This document shows, piece after piece, positions 7,787 through 17,093 of a DNA stretch of 64,000 bases. The translations under genes were made by a program, and so were the position numbers. The number at the start of each line of letters is the position of its first letter. Position 1 is the stretch's first letter. This DNA comes from an uncultured Alistipes sp. (GTDB lineage: Bacteria > Bacteroidota > Bacteroidia > Bacteroidales > Rikenellaceae). Below the pieces are notes generated by a model. The model worked only from the letters and a program-made list of their open reading frames with translations. It did no database searches and was not told the DNA's origin. The stretch lies in NCBI GenBank assembly GCA_949286165.1, contig CASDZK010000001.1, forward strand, positions 36,131 through 100,130, written 5' to 3'.

Positions 7787-10162
7787 TTACCGCGCCTGCG
7801 GCCGGTAACGCAACGTCTCGCCCGCCTCGGAAAGGGAAGGAGGCACGCTCTCGTCGGACACCGCCCTTTCGAAATTGGGACGATCGCTCATCACGAAATG
7901 GAGCTTCGCCCCGTTCCGGATATCGTCGTAGGTAATATACGACTTATCGTATTCCACGCCGTTCAAGAACATTTTATCGATATATACGTTTTCTTTCGAC
8001 CAGTTTTCGGTAGTTACCTCCACCTGTTTGCCGTTGCTCATGGTCATATTCACATATTCGAGCGTCGGCGAACCGATATTGTAAACATTGCTGGAAGGCG
8101 CCGTCGGATAAAATCCCATCGCATTGAAGATATACCAGGCCGACATCTGGCCGCAATCGTCGTTGCCGCTGAGCGAACCGGGTTCGTTGCCGTAAAAGGC
8201 GTCGGACACCGTACGGATCCATTTCTGGCATTTCCACGGTTCTTTCAGATAATTATACAGGTAGATGACCTGATGACAAGGTTCGTTGCCGTGCCAATAG
8301 GCTCCGATACGTCCCTGAATGTCATGCGCGCCGGGAATATCGTCGGGCAGTTCCACCGTAAACATGGAATCGAGCCGCGCCGCGAACAACTCGCGTCCCG
8401 CTTCATTGATATATCCCTGTACATCCTGCGGAACATACCAGGTATATTGCATGGTAAAGCCTTCGGTTATGTCTCCCCAGCCGTTTACGGAACCGGGCCC
8501 CTGATAGGCCACCGGAGCGAACGGAGTCCGCCAGTTTCCTTCCGAATCGCGTCCCCGCATGTACTTGGTTTCCGGATCAATCAAATTCTGGTACGACAAC
8601 GCCCGGTTCAGAAAATACTCGTAATCTTCCTGTTTTCCCAACTTCCGGGCCGCCATGGCTATACAATAATCATCATAAGCGTATTCCAACGTTTTGGAAA
8701 CGGACTCTTTCTCCTTGTCGAACGGAACCCAGCCCAAACGATCGTAATCGGGCAGGCAATCGTAATTCGGATTCATGGCCGTACGTTTCATCGCTTCGTA
8801 GGCCCGTTCGTAATCGAACCCGGGAATATCCTTAACGATCATGTCGGCCAGCACGGATACGGCATGATAACCGATCATGCACCAAGTCTCGTTGCCGTAG
8901 AACGACCAGATCGGCAACATGTGTTCTACGCTTTTATCGTAATGCGCCAGCATGGAATTGGCGATATCCGCATTCAATTCCGTTTGCACCAGATTGAACA
9001 GCGGATGCAAGGCGCGGTAAGTATCCCACAACGAAAAAACCGTATAATTGGTAAAACCCTCCGCCTTCTCGATATTCTTGTCCAACCCGCGGAAACTGCC
9101 GTCCGCATCCTGAAAAACGAACGGGTGCAAGAACGTGTGATAAACGGACGTGTAAAACGTTTCCTTCTGCCTGTCGTCGCCTTCGACGACAAATTTGGAC
9201 AAAGCCTCGTTCCATATCTTCTCGCCTTTGGCCCGCAAAGTATCGAACTCCATTCCGTCCAGCTCTTTCAGATTTTGCAAAGCCCCGGCCGTGCTGACGC
9301 CGGAAACCGCCGTTTTCACGCAAATCGTCTCTCCTTCTTCCGTAGCGAAACGCATCCACGCCTTGATGTCTTTTCCCCAAGCTTCCATGTGACTGCGAAA
9401 CCTTTTCGTATTATAAAGAACGGGAATCCCGTCCTGCATAAAACCGAACTCGGACAACGGTTCGGAAAAAACCGCGGCAAAATAGACATGCCGTTCCGGC
9501 CCCCATCCCTTTACCAGTTTATATCCGGTCAAGGTGGAATCGTTCTCCATCCGGATATTCGCCCATTCGCACGACTGCCACAACGTATGCTTCAGATCGA
9601 TCAGGATAAAGGCGCTGTCGGATTTCGGATAAGTAAACCGGAAAATGCCGCTGCGAAGCCCGGAGGTCATTTCCGCTTTCACCCCGTAATCCGTCAGTTC
9701 CACCCCGTAATAATTGGGCGAAGCCCATTCCCTGTCGTGGGAATAGCGCGACCGGTATCCCGAATCGGGCGATTCGTGCGTGCCGGGCGTAAACCGGATA
9801 GACCCGGTTCCGGGCATAAACAGAAAATCACCCAGATCGGGAATGCCTGTTCCGCTCAAATGCGTCAGACTGAACCCCAACAAAGTAGGGTGGTCGTATT
9901 TATACCCGGCAGCTGCATCGTAATCATCGAAATCGGTATCGGGACTCATCTGAATCCCCCCGAACGGAATCTGGGAGCCGGGATATACATTGCCGAAACC
10001 GGAAGTTCCCACCAACGGCCGGACATACCGGGTCAGATTCTCCTTCGGGCACGCCGCTTCTTTCTTCGGTTCCCCGGAACGGCACCCCCCAAAAAACACC
10101 ATTCCCCACAGACAGGCCGCATACCGGGCAGACCTGGATAACAAAACACAATATTTCTTCAT
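7787..10162 (-). CDS. GH92 alpha-mannosidase, lipoprotein
   Basis: 791 residues. The N-terminus is a lipoprotein signal with lipobox FFGGC (Cys27), so the enzyme is membrane anchored and probably exported. GH92 features are plentiful: PLVGTSGFGNVYPGSQIPFG near the mature N-terminus, YWHGNEPCHQVIYLYNYL containing the conserved catalytic-region Glu, and GNDDCGQMSAWYIFNAMGF, the family signature. GH92 enzymes are calcium-dependent exo-alpha-mannosidases with an N-terminal beta-sandwich and an (alpha/alpha)6 barrel; they trim N-glycans and fungal mannans. Linkage specificity cannot be read. It has its own promoter, with a -7 box 26 bases upstream of the ATG. No SusC/SusD neighbours are present. 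Confidence 0.95.
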   Translation of the reverse strand: MKKYCVLLSRSARYAACLWGMVFFGGCRSGEPKKEAACPKENLTRYVRPLVGTSGFGNVYPGSQIPFGGIQMSPDTDFDDYDAAAGYKYDHPTLLGFSLTHLSGTGIPDLGDFLFMPGTGSIRFTPGTHESPDSGYRSRYSHDREWASPNYYGVELTDYGVKAEMTSGLRSGIFRFTYPKSDSAFILIDLKHTLWQSCEWANIRMENDSTLTGYKLVKGWGPERHVYFAAVFSEPLSEFGFMQDGIPVLYNTKRFRSHMEAWGKDIKAWMRFATEEGETICVKTAVSGVSTAGALQNLKELDGMEFDTLRAKGEKIWNEALSKFVVEGDDRQKETFYTSVYHTFLHPFVFQDADGSFRGLDKNIEKAEGFTNYTVFSLWDTYRALHPLFNLVQTELNADIANSMLAHYDKSVEHMLPIWSFYGNETWCMIGYHAVSVLADMIVKDIPGFDYERAYEAMKRTAMNPNYDCLPDYDRLGWVPFDKEKESVSKTLEYAYDDYCIAMAARKLGKQEDYEYFLNRALSYQNLIDPETKYMRGRDSEGNWRTPFAPVAYQGPGSVNGWGDITEGFTMQYTWYVPQDVQGYINEAGRELFAARLDSMFTVELPDDIPGAHDIQGRIGAYWHGNEPCHQVIYLYNYLKEPWKCQKWIRTVSDAFYGNEPGSLSGNDDCGQMSAWYIFNAMGFYPTAPSSNVYNIGSPTLEYVNMTMSNGKQVEVTTENWSKENVYIDKMFLNGVEYDKSYITYDDIRNGAKLHFVMSDRPNFERAVSDESVPPSLSEAGETLRYRPQAR

Positions 10163-10187
10163 TTTTGTTTATTCTTAAAAAACTTTA

Positions 10188-10195
10188 CAAAGATA
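10188..10195 (-). promoter_or_regulatory. -7 box of the GH92 gene
   Basis: On the minus strand the bases read TATCTTTG, an exact match to TAnnTTTG, 26 bases before the GH92 start codon. No convincing -33 TTTG is seen at the expected distance. Confidence 0.55.
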
Positions 10196-10330
10196 GTAAA
10201 CTTATTTAACCGTTCGACATGAAATTACGAACCGGGGCGAATCTGTCTATATTAAAATCCTTTCCGCTTTCCTCAGGTAAAAGAAACTGCATGGCTTGCA
10301 TTACCGAAACGGCACAAACAATATTCTACT

Positions 10331-11287
10331 TTAAATCAACAAATTGCACCCTCGTATTTCACTATGATCCAATCGGCCTTCCACCCGGAAGGAACCATCG
10401 GGGAAGGCGATTCCCACGTCGTCCGTTTGCAGAAACGAACAGGAATGGCGATTCGCCAGATCGACGATATTCACGCCCCCCCTTCGGCCGGGTCTTACCC
10501 AGGCGAAAGGATCATGCAAATCCCGAATCATAATGCGCATCCAAGGCGGAGAAAAAAACAATCCGTTCCCTGCCGAATACGACTGACTGAGACATTCGCA
10601 CATGCCGTATTCGGAATGGACGGACCTTACCCCCAACCGGTCGCATAAAACCGCATGCAGTTCTTCCCTCGGTAACTCCTCGCGCCGCCCTTTCATTCCG
10701 CCGGTTTCCATAACGACGGCATCGTCCCCCAAATGCAACTCGTACTTCTCCGCCAGATCGAGCAGCGCGAAACTGACTCCGAACAACAAGACTTTCCGGC
10801 CGGGCTCGCGCCGCTCCAATCTACGGACCAACGCCTCATGGTCATACAGAAAAAATCCCCCGTCATGGCTTCGGTCGATCAACTTTTCGACCATGTAAAT
10901 CAAAGACGACCCTTTCCGCTCCAAATAAGCGGGCAACAAAGCGTATATGTCCCAATCGGCAGGATTCCCGTAAAACAAAGAAAACGCACCTAAAAACGAT
11001 TTTTCATACAAAGACACATCGAATACCGGATGCACCGCCTGCCTCCCGCTCCCCGTGCCGCTGCTGGTAAAACAGATATCGGCATGCGGCCGGCAATTGA
11101 TCCGGTGGGTCTTGAAAAAACGGACCGGCATGAACGGAATGTCTTCCAAACGGTTTATCTCGTTACAATCCGTTCCGATGTACGACAAATACCGGGCGTA
11201 CGGCTCGCAGGCAACGGCCTGATATTTGAAATGATGCAGGGCTAAGGATAAAAAGTCGCTTTCGGAAGCAATATCGGTTATTTCCAT
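10331..11287 (-). CDS. LuxE-like acyl-protein synthetase / acyl-activating protein
   Basis: 318 residues, related to the LuxE family of the ANL adenylating superfamily. Visible marks are IPFMPVRFFKTHRI near residue 50, a Ser/Thr/Gly-rich ATP-binding motif CFTSSGTGSGRQA at about residue 75, LLFGVSFALLDLAE, ETGGMKGRREELPREE and SEYGMCECLSQSYS. LuxE activates fatty acids and holds them as a thioester; homologues outside luminous bacteria are linked to amino-acid or polyketide-like acyl transfer and capsule genes. No luxC, luxD or carrier protein gene is adjacent. It is divergent from the ROK gene by 100 bases and runs toward the GH92 gene. The acyl substrate is unknown. Confidence 0.8.
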   Translation of the reverse strand: MEITDIASESDFLSLALHHFKYQAVACEPYARYLSYIGTDCNEINRLEDIPFMPVRFFKTHRINCRPHADICFTSSGTGSGRQAVHPVFDVSLYEKSFLGAFSLFYGNPADWDIYALLPAYLERKGSSLIYMVEKLIDRSHDGGFFLYDHEALVRRLERREPGRKVLLFGVSFALLDLAEKYELHLGDDAVVMETGGMKGRREELPREELHAVLCDRLGVRSVHSEYGMCECLSQSYSAGNGLFFSPPWMRIMIRDLHDPFAWVRPGRRGGVNIVDLANRHSCSFLQTDDVGIAFPDGSFRVEGRLDHSEIRGCNLLI

Positions 11288-11338
11288 AAAAATTTATTCT
11301 CCAAACGATAAAACGGCTCGATTTCGGCAGAATCTTAA

Positions 11339-11346
11339 TATCTTTG
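11339..11346 (+). promoter_or_regulatory. -7 box of the ROK-yqaA-ftcD operon
   Basis: TATCTTTG matches TAnnTTTG exactly, 41 bases before the ROK start codon. The -33 region is weak. Confidence 0.5.
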
Positions 11347-11387
11347 TAAAATCGATTTATAAGGTAAATATACAAACAAAATTAATA

Positions 11388-12485
11388 ATGACTGATTATA
11401 AAAACGACAAACGTGTCGTCATGACGCTTGACGCAGGCGGAACCAATTTCGTTTTTTCCGCCGTTAAAGGATGCGAAGAAATACTGGCCCCGATTACCCA
11501 CCCCTCCAATGCCCACGATTTGGACAAATGTCTGAAAGGCATCGTGGCGGGATTCGAAGAAATCCGGTCTTTGTTGAATGAGCCGCCGGTAGCCATCAGC
11601 TTCGCGTTTCCCGGTCCCGCCGATTATCCCAACGGAATTATCGGCGATCTGGCCAACCTGCCCGCATTCCGCGGCGGCGTGGCTTTGGGTCCCATGCTGG
11701 AAGAGACTTTCGGATTACCGGTATTCATCAACAACGACGGCGACCTGTACGCTTACGGCGAAGCCATCGCCGGCATGCTGCCCTGGGTAAACGAACAACT
11801 GGAAAAAAACGGCAGTCCCAAACGATTCAAAAACATTTTGGGGCTGACGCTCGGCACGGGTCTCGGCGGCGGCATCGTACACGACAGCCACCTGTTGATC
11901 GGAGACAACTCGGCCGGTTCAGAAGTATGGGCCATCAGCAACAAATACGAAACCGCACACAACATCGAAGAGTTAGTCAGCATTCGTGCCGTCCGGCGCG
12001 AATACGCCACCATTTTGGGCATTGATCCCTCCGACTCGCCCTCTCCGAAAGACATATACGAAATTGCGTCAGGCAACCGGGAGGGCAACAAGGAAGCCGC
12101 ATTGGAAACTTACCGGCGCATCGGCCGCGCGTTGGGCGACGTACTCAGCAACCTATTGACGGTAGTGGACGGCATAGCCGTCATCGGCGGAGGCATAGCC
12201 GGAGCCAAAGAACTTTTCCTGCCTTCCATGCTGGAAGTCATGCGGGGCAAACACGGCAACGGCAATCCCCGCTTATGCCAGAAAGTATATAATCTCGAAG
12301 ACCCGCAGGAATTGGTCGATTTCGCCCGGGGTGAGGCGAAAACCGTCCGAGTTCCCTTTTCCGAAAAAACCGTCGTTTACGACACCCTGCCCCGCATCGG
12401 CGTAGGCATTTCGAAAATAGGAACTAGCAAAGCCATCGCCATCGGAGCCTACGCCTATGCCGTGAAAATGTTGGACAGAGGCTAA
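11388..12485 (+). CDS. ROK-family sugar kinase (glucokinase-like)
   Basis: 365 residues. The N-terminal ATP-binding motif is LDAGGTNFVF, the sugar-binding region includes FPGPADYPNG and FINNDGDLYAYGEA, and the second phosphate motif is LGLTLGTGLGGGIV. This is the ASKHA fold of ROK proteins, which phosphorylate glucose, fructose, N-acetylmannosamine or similar sugars in the cytoplasm. The zinc-binding CxCGxxGCxE segment found in many ROK kinases after GGGIV is absent; the region reads SAGSEVWAISNKYETAHN. It therefore belongs to a non-zinc subgroup, and the substrate is uncertain. No helix-turn-helix domain is present, so it is a kinase rather than a repressor. It opens a three-gene operon. Confidence 0.88.
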   Translation: MTDYKNDKRVVMTLDAGGTNFVFSAVKGCEEILAPITHPSNAHDLDKCLKGIVAGFEEIRSLLNEPPVAISFAFPGPADYPNGIIGDLANLPAFRGGVALGPMLEETFGLPVFINNDGDLYAYGEAIAGMLPWVNEQLEKNGSPKRFKNILGLTLGTGLGGGIVHDSHLLIGDNSAGSEVWAISNKYETAHNIEELVSIRAVRREYATILGIDPSDSPSPKDIYEIASGNREGNKEAALETYRRIGRALGDVLSNLLTVVDGIAVIGGGIAGAKELFLPSMLEVMRGKHGNGNPRLCQKVYNLEDPQELVDFARGEAKTVRVPFSEKTVVYDTLPRIGVGISKIGTSKAIAIGAYAYAVKMLDRG

Positions 12486-12494
12486 CCGGTCGTT

Positions 12495-12947
12495 ATGGAA
12501 TCGCTGGTCGAATACGGTTATATCGGGCTTTTCATCGGCGCCTTTCTTGCCGCCACCGTCATTCCGTTCAGTTCGGACGCCTTGATGGTGGCGTTGCTGG
12601 CGGTAGGGGGCGACCCTTTCGTTTGCGTAACGGTAGCTACCCTGGGTAACTGGCTCGGCGGACTATCCTCTTACGGATTGGGGTACCTGGGAAAATGGAG
12701 CTGGATTGAAAAATACTTGAAAGTGAAAGAAGAAACACTGGTCAAACAGAAAAAAAGAGTCGACAAATACGGCGCATCGCTGGCCTTTTTCTCCTGGTTG
12801 CCCGGCATCGGCGACGTGCTGGCCCTCGCTCTGGGCTTTTACAAAGTGTCCTTCAAAAAAAGCGCCGTATTCATGCTGATCGGGAAAGGAGCCCGGTTTG
12901 TCATGTGGGCCGTCTTGTTTTATTATGTAAAACCCTTGTTCCAATGA
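12495..12947 (+). CDS. YqaA/DedA-like membrane protein
   Basis: 150 residues, nearly all membrane segments: an N-terminal helix (IGLFIGAFLAATVIPF), a DedA-type re-entrant motif with a conserved Gly (GNWLGGLSSYGLGYLG), SWLPGIGDVLALALGFYKV and a C-terminal helix (FVMWAVLFYYV). This matches the YqaA/SNARE-associated branch of the DedA superfamily; DedA proteins are linked to undecaprenyl phosphate or phospholipid recycling and membrane homeostasis, but YqaA has no settled function. It starts nine bases after the ROK gene, and its TGA stop overlaps the next ATG (ATGA). Confidence 0.9.
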   Translation: MESLVEYGYIGLFIGAFLAATVIPFSSDALMVALLAVGGDPFVCVTVATLGNWLGGLSSYGLGYLGKWSWIEKYLKVKEETLVKQKKRVDKYGASLAFFSWLPGIGDVLALALGFYKVSFKKSAVFMLIGKGARFVMWAVLFYYVKPLFQ

Positions 12948-13996
12948 CGAATCTATCCGAAGCGGAACGGCTGTTGGAATGCGTTCCCAATTTCAGCGAA
13001 GGCAGAAACCGCAAGGTCATCGATGCCATTGCAGACGCCATACGCGGCGTAAGCGGCGTCAAATTGCTGCATGTCGATACAGGAGCGGCGGCCAACCGTA
13101 CCGTAATGACATTCGCCGGATTGCCCGAAGCCGTATGCGAAGCGGCTTTCCGAGCCGTGAAAACGGCAGCGGAACATATCGACATGAGCAGACATCGGGG
13201 GGAACATCCGCGGATAGGCGCCACGGACGTATTGCCGCTGGTTCCCGTAAAAGGCGTATCCCTGGAAGAAGCGGCCGCATACGCCCGGCATTTGTCGCAG
13301 CGAGTGTACGACGAATTGAAGATTCCGGTATATTGTTACGAAGCGGCGGCTTTTTTCCCCGAGCGGAAAAATTTGGCGGTCTGTCGGTCAGGAGAATACG
13401 AGGGATTGCAGGAAAAACTGTCCCGACCGGAATGGAAACCCGATTTCGGACCGGGCAAATACACGGAACAGGTAAAAAAATCGGGACTGACCGTCATCGG
13501 CGCCCGCCCGTTCTTAATCGCCGTCAATTTCAACCTCGACACAGACTCGGTAAAAACGGCCCAAGAGATAGCCGGAGAAATCCGGGAAAGCGGACGATTG
13601 CAGGTTTCGAACGGAGAAAGGTACAGGATTCCCGGCCTGTTGAAAGGCGTGAAGGCCATCGGATGGTACATCGAAGAATACGGCATAGCCCAGGTATCGG
13701 TAAACATTACCGATATGGAACAGACGCCGCTGCACATCGTTTACGACACGATACGGGCCAAAGCGGAAGAAAAAGGGCGGCGAATAACCGGCACCGAAAT
13801 CATCGGACTGGTTCCCGAACGGGTTCTGACGGATGCCGGCCGGTACTTTTCAGACGATGAAACGCCGAATGATAAAGATGTATGGATAGAAACTGCCATA
13901 CGCAACATGGGATTGAACGATTTGAAACCCTTCGATCCGGCCGAAAAAATATTGGAGCGCTGCATGAATGCATGCTCCGGATTATCGGACCGATAA
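12944..13996 (+). CDS. ftcD: Glutamate formimidoyltransferase
   Basis: 350 residues from the ATG at 12944, which overlaps the preceding stop as ATGA; a longer GTG frame from 12905 lies inside the yqaA gene and is not preferred. The family opening is LLECVPNFSEGR, followed by a conserved HRGEHPRIGATDVLPLVPV with the catalytic His, and ARPFLIAVNFNL. The protein holds only the formiminotransferase domain, not the cyclodeaminase domain fused to it in mammals. It transfers the formimino group of N-formimino-glutamate, from histidine breakdown, to tetrahydrofolate. No hutH, hutU, hutI or fchA is next to it in this window. Confidence 0.95.
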   Translation: MTNLSEAERLLECVPNFSEGRNRKVIDAIADAIRGVSGVKLLHVDTGAAANRTVMTFAGLPEAVCEAAFRAVKTAAEHIDMSRHRGEHPRIGATDVLPLVPVKGVSLEEAAAYARHLSQRVYDELKIPVYCYEAAAFFPERKNLAVCRSGEYEGLQEKLSRPEWKPDFGPGKYTEQVKKSGLTVIGARPFLIAVNFNLDTDSVKTAQEIAGEIRESGRLQVSNGERYRIPGLLKGVKAIGWYIEEYGIAQVSVNITDMEQTPLHIVYDTIRAKAEEKGRRITGTEIIGLVPERVLTDAGRYFSDDETPNDKDVWIETAIRNMGLNDLKPFDPAEKILERCMNACSGLSDR

Positions 13997-14104
13997 AAAT
14001 CGCCACTACCGGAGACAGCCGTTTTCACACTCCGCCGAACTCAGGTTCCTCCTTTAATATAAGCTGAAAAATCGACAAATTCGAATACGCGAGACAAAGA
14101 GCTG

Positions 14105-14156
14105 TCCGGGAAATGAAATACACCCCAAACTTTTGGGGTGTATTTCATTTCCCGGA
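14105..14156. terminator. Very long perfect hairpin, bidirectional terminator
   Basis: Twenty-three-base arms are exact complements, 14105-14127 and 14134-14156, around a six-base loop. The stem has a GC base, an A/T stretch and a CACCCC/GGGGTG top. It lies between convergent ftcD and the DUF6067-like gene. Confidence 0.8.
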
Positions 14157-14192
14157 TCGTTCCAGAATTATATACATAAACGATCAGACCGA

Positions 14193-16889
14193 TTATTTTT
14201 CCAACAACAGGAACAACCCTCTGTTTCCTTCCATATCCAGACGGCTGTCGAGGTTCAAACCAGATTTTTCCTCCTGAATATTTTTCAAAGCCGGAGCCGT
14301 AATCTTTCCCGGCACGAATCCCAATTTCTCCCGGTCGATGACCAATCTACACGACTGTTCCCGATCGGTCCAGTTCGCCAGAACAACGAAAGCACTGTCC
14401 GCTTTCTGATATACCGTGGCATAAACGTTCGGATTATCGGTCTTTACTGCACAAGCTGCATCCCAATAGCCATGCATGGCCGCATCCCGTATGCCGAAAC
14501 GGTCGAATATGCCCCACAAAGACGTAGGATCGCCGCTCCACGGCAAACGGGGCGTCATGCAATAAATCATTCCGCGCCAATAGTTATGCGAATTGAGCGT
14601 TTCGCTCAACAATCCGAAAGGAATGCCCGACATTTCCACCAGCCAGAAATCCGGCGAACTGGCCGGAGAAAACCCTTCCCCGATCCACAGACGATCCACG
14701 TACGGGAACAGGTCGTTGTAAATCAACAGGGAATTGGCGTACCCCGCCCACTGGTTCATGTGGTTCCAACTGTGCATATCCACATTACGGCGGTTTCCGT
14801 CCGCATCCAAAATACGCCGCCCCCGCTGCAACGTTTTCCGGTCGAGTGCACTGTCGTCGATGTATATGCCGTCGATTTTCAGATGATCCACCATCCATTT
14901 CAATCCCGCCAGATAGTAGTTGTTCCATCGGGAATCGGGCGTCGTAATGACGGATATATCCATGTCTCCCTTGTATTTTCCTTCATTGAAGGCGTTATAC
15001 CAGGCCGGGATGAAATGATCCTTAAAATGTTCGTTCAGCCAGGGATTAGGCCCGTTTTGATGAATCAATGTCCGGGTATCCTTCCCCGGTCCGTCGAAAA
15101 TGACCTCTCCGCCCAAATTGCGCAAGGCCCATATTTCCGGAATCTTTACCGTCAGTTCCCGGGTCGTATAGTAAGTCTTTACCTTGATTTGCTGGCGATG
15201 CGCCTCTTCCACGAACCGTTTCAGGTCCGCTACGGATTCGTCTGAATACGGATAGTTGATGAACGGATAAATATCTTTCTTATGATGGATATTGATGATA
15301 TTGGCTCCGTTTTGTTTCGCCGATTCGATATATTTCGCGCTCAAATCCGAATTGGAATGATAGAACCGTTCTTCCGTATGCGTCGCCATATCGATCGGTT
15401 TCACGGGAGTAATCAGCATATCGAAACAATAAGCCTGCGTTTCTCCCGCCGCCAGCGTACGTTTTCCGCTGTACGCCGTAACCGTCTGTCCTCCGTCCGG
15501 CCGAGAAGCGAAACGGATGCCTCCTTTGTTTTCGTTTCCCCAAGACTCCGGCAGGCGAATCCGGCCCAACGCATAATAGACATTGACCAACGGGCGTCTG
15601 TAATTGTCGTCCTTGAACTTTATATGCAATCCGGAATTGACATTCCCCATCCAGAATTCATCCTGCCGTTTCAGGGTATCCCACTTCCAATCCATCTGTT
15701 CGAATTTCCGGAAACCGCCTTTTTCGCCCAATCCCATAAAATATTCGGAAGCGTATGCCGAATAGGGTATATTCAGACGGATATCTTCGATTTGCACCCG
15801 TTTCTTAGCCGTTACGTCTATCCGGACATCCGAAAAACCGTCGAAATCGAATAGGCCGGAACAAGCCACCGTCAGATTTTTTCCGGACGACCGGTTTTCC
15901 CACCGGACTTTTCCCGAAGAAAGCCTTTCGATTTTCGTCTTTCCGCTTTTCAGCGTTTCCACGCCTTGCGGCGTTTCTATCTCCAGTTCCATGCCGCCGG
16001 CCAAAACCTCCTGTTTCGCTTCGGGATTCAGGGCGATACCCTGCGTATAATGAGTGACGATCTTTTCGGGCAATCCGTTGGCGCCGATGCTGACTTCGCC
16101 CCCCAAATAACCGATGGTATTCCCTTCCACCGTCAACGGGATATAAGGCTGCGTCGGCTCGTCTCCCGCTCCGGCCCTGCTGTCCAACCACCGCAATCGG
16201 GAATGTCGCCATCCTTCGTTATCCCCCGAATCGGCAACCGCGTCGCCCTTGACCTCCAATACGATATCGATCACGGAAGGAGCGGCATTCGCCGGGCGAA
16301 CCGTTACCTGCCCCCGATATGTCCCGCGCGCGTCCTGCGGAACGGGCAGTCCGATCCACAAAGCCTGCAACGCACCTTTCGGGACATCCACCGTCTTAAT
16401 GAAGTCCTTCCCGTAAATATCCGTTCCGCCCGTATTGAAGCAACGGATCTCTTTCGCGGAAACCGCAGGCGTCCCGGCATCGCTCTTCAAGTCGGAAAAT
16501 TTCAGCTTGACCTCTTTCAACTCCTTACCGGCCGCATACAGGCCGAGTTGGTACGTATAAAATTCTCCCGGCTGCGCCTCGCCCTGAAAACAGGAAAGCT
16601 CCTTTTCGGTAAACGACATCCACCGTTTCGGCAGAAAACTCCAATGCCGAATGGCATACGACCGGTTTTCCGGGAAACAAAAATACCCGCAGTCAGGCAT
16701 ATTTTTACAAAACGAAGCCACTTCTTCCTCCGTAGCGGGGACCGCCATGGCTTCCTCTTTCGTTTTCATCTCCCCCTTCCGGTTCAAATCGTCAAAGGCA
16801 TTGGTAATATCGTCGTCCTGAGCATAAAGGACCGATACAGCTCCCGTCAGCAAAACGACGAACAACAGGTTTCTCATTTTCATATTCAT
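14193..16889 (-). CDS. Putative secreted glycoside hydrolase, DUF6067-like
   Basis: 898 residues with a signal peptide (LLFVVLLTGAVSVLYAQ). An N-terminal half of beta-sandwich character (about residues 40-480) is followed by a TIM-barrel-like half. The barrel shows a strand ending in Asp pairs, LKIDGIYIDDSAL, and conserved aromatic segments FINYPYSDES, DMHSWNHMNQWAGYANS and WLVEMSGIPFG. This layout resembles the DUF6067 group, which is distantly related to GH123-type proteins, so a hydrolase of aminosugar or other glycosides is the best guess, but no reaction is established. The ATG at 16889 is used; in-frame ATGs at 16883 and 16877 are alternatives. The gene is divergent from the unknown lipoprotein gene at 17094. 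Confidence 0.7.
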   Translation of the reverse strand: MNMKMRNLLFVVLLTGAVSVLYAQDDDITNAFDDLNRKGEMKTKEEAMAVPATEEEVASFCKNMPDCGYFCFPENRSYAIRHWSFLPKRWMSFTEKELSCFQGEAQPGEFYTYQLGLYAAGKELKEVKLKFSDLKSDAGTPAVSAKEIRCFNTGGTDIYGKDFIKTVDVPKGALQALWIGLPVPQDARGTYRGQVTVRPANAAPSVIDIVLEVKGDAVADSGDNEGWRHSRLRWLDSRAGAGDEPTQPYIPLTVEGNTIGYLGGEVSIGANGLPEKIVTHYTQGIALNPEAKQEVLAGGMELEIETPQGVETLKSGKTKIERLSSGKVRWENRSSGKNLTVACSGLFDFDGFSDVRIDVTAKKRVQIEDIRLNIPYSAYASEYFMGLGEKGGFRKFEQMDWKWDTLKRQDEFWMGNVNSGLHIKFKDDNYRRPLVNVYYALGRIRLPESWGNENKGGIRFASRPDGGQTVTAYSGKRTLAAGETQAYCFDMLITPVKPIDMATHTEERFYHSNSDLSAKYIESAKQNGANIINIHHKKDIYPFINYPYSDESVADLKRFVEEAHRQQIKVKTYYTTRELTVKIPEIWALRNLGGEVIFDGPGKDTRTLIHQNGPNPWLNEHFKDHFIPAWYNAFNEGKYKGDMDISVITTPDSRWNNYYLAGLKWMVDHLKIDGIYIDDSALDRKTLQRGRRILDADGNRRNVDMHSWNHMNQWAGYANSLLIYNDLFPYVDRLWIGEGFSPASSPDFWLVEMSGIPFGLLSETLNSHNYWRGMIYCMTPRLPWSGDPTSLWGIFDRFGIRDAAMHGYWDAACAVKTDNPNVYATVYQKADSAFVVLANWTDREQSCRLVIDREKLGFVPGKITAPALKNIQEEKSGLNLDSRLDMEGNRGLFLLLEK

Positions 16890-16908
16890 TCGAGTTACAT
16901 TATTTGGA

Positions 16909-16916
16909 CAAATTTA
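16909..16916 (-). promoter_or_regulatory. -7 box of the DUF6067-like gene
   Basis: The minus strand reads TAAATTTG, matching TAnnTTTG, 20 bases before the start codon. A GAAA/CAAG region about 19-22 bases further upstream may be a poor -33 element. The rest of the 204-base divergent gap is AT-rich with no other clear element. Confidence 0.5.
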
Positions 16917-17093
16917 ACAAAATAATCCAGTAGAGAAACAAGAATAAACACTTATTCTTTTCAAGGTTTCGATCTATTTTTTCAAGTTTTATCCCGCAAA
17001 AACAAATTATATATATTTTTTCGCAACCGATGAGACAATCGCCCGTTTTTTTCTTACTTTTACATTTATTTATAAAAAACAACCGCCATATCC

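Noticed and set aside
7898..10141. A 747-codon open frame antisense to the GH92 gene
   Set aside because: It is in codon register with the real gene and exists because that gene rarely uses TTA, CTA and TCA. Its translation has no family resemblance.
12905..12943. GTG start extending ftcD into yqaA
   Set aside because: The ATG at 12944 makes the usual ATGA overlap and begins at the conserved N-terminus.
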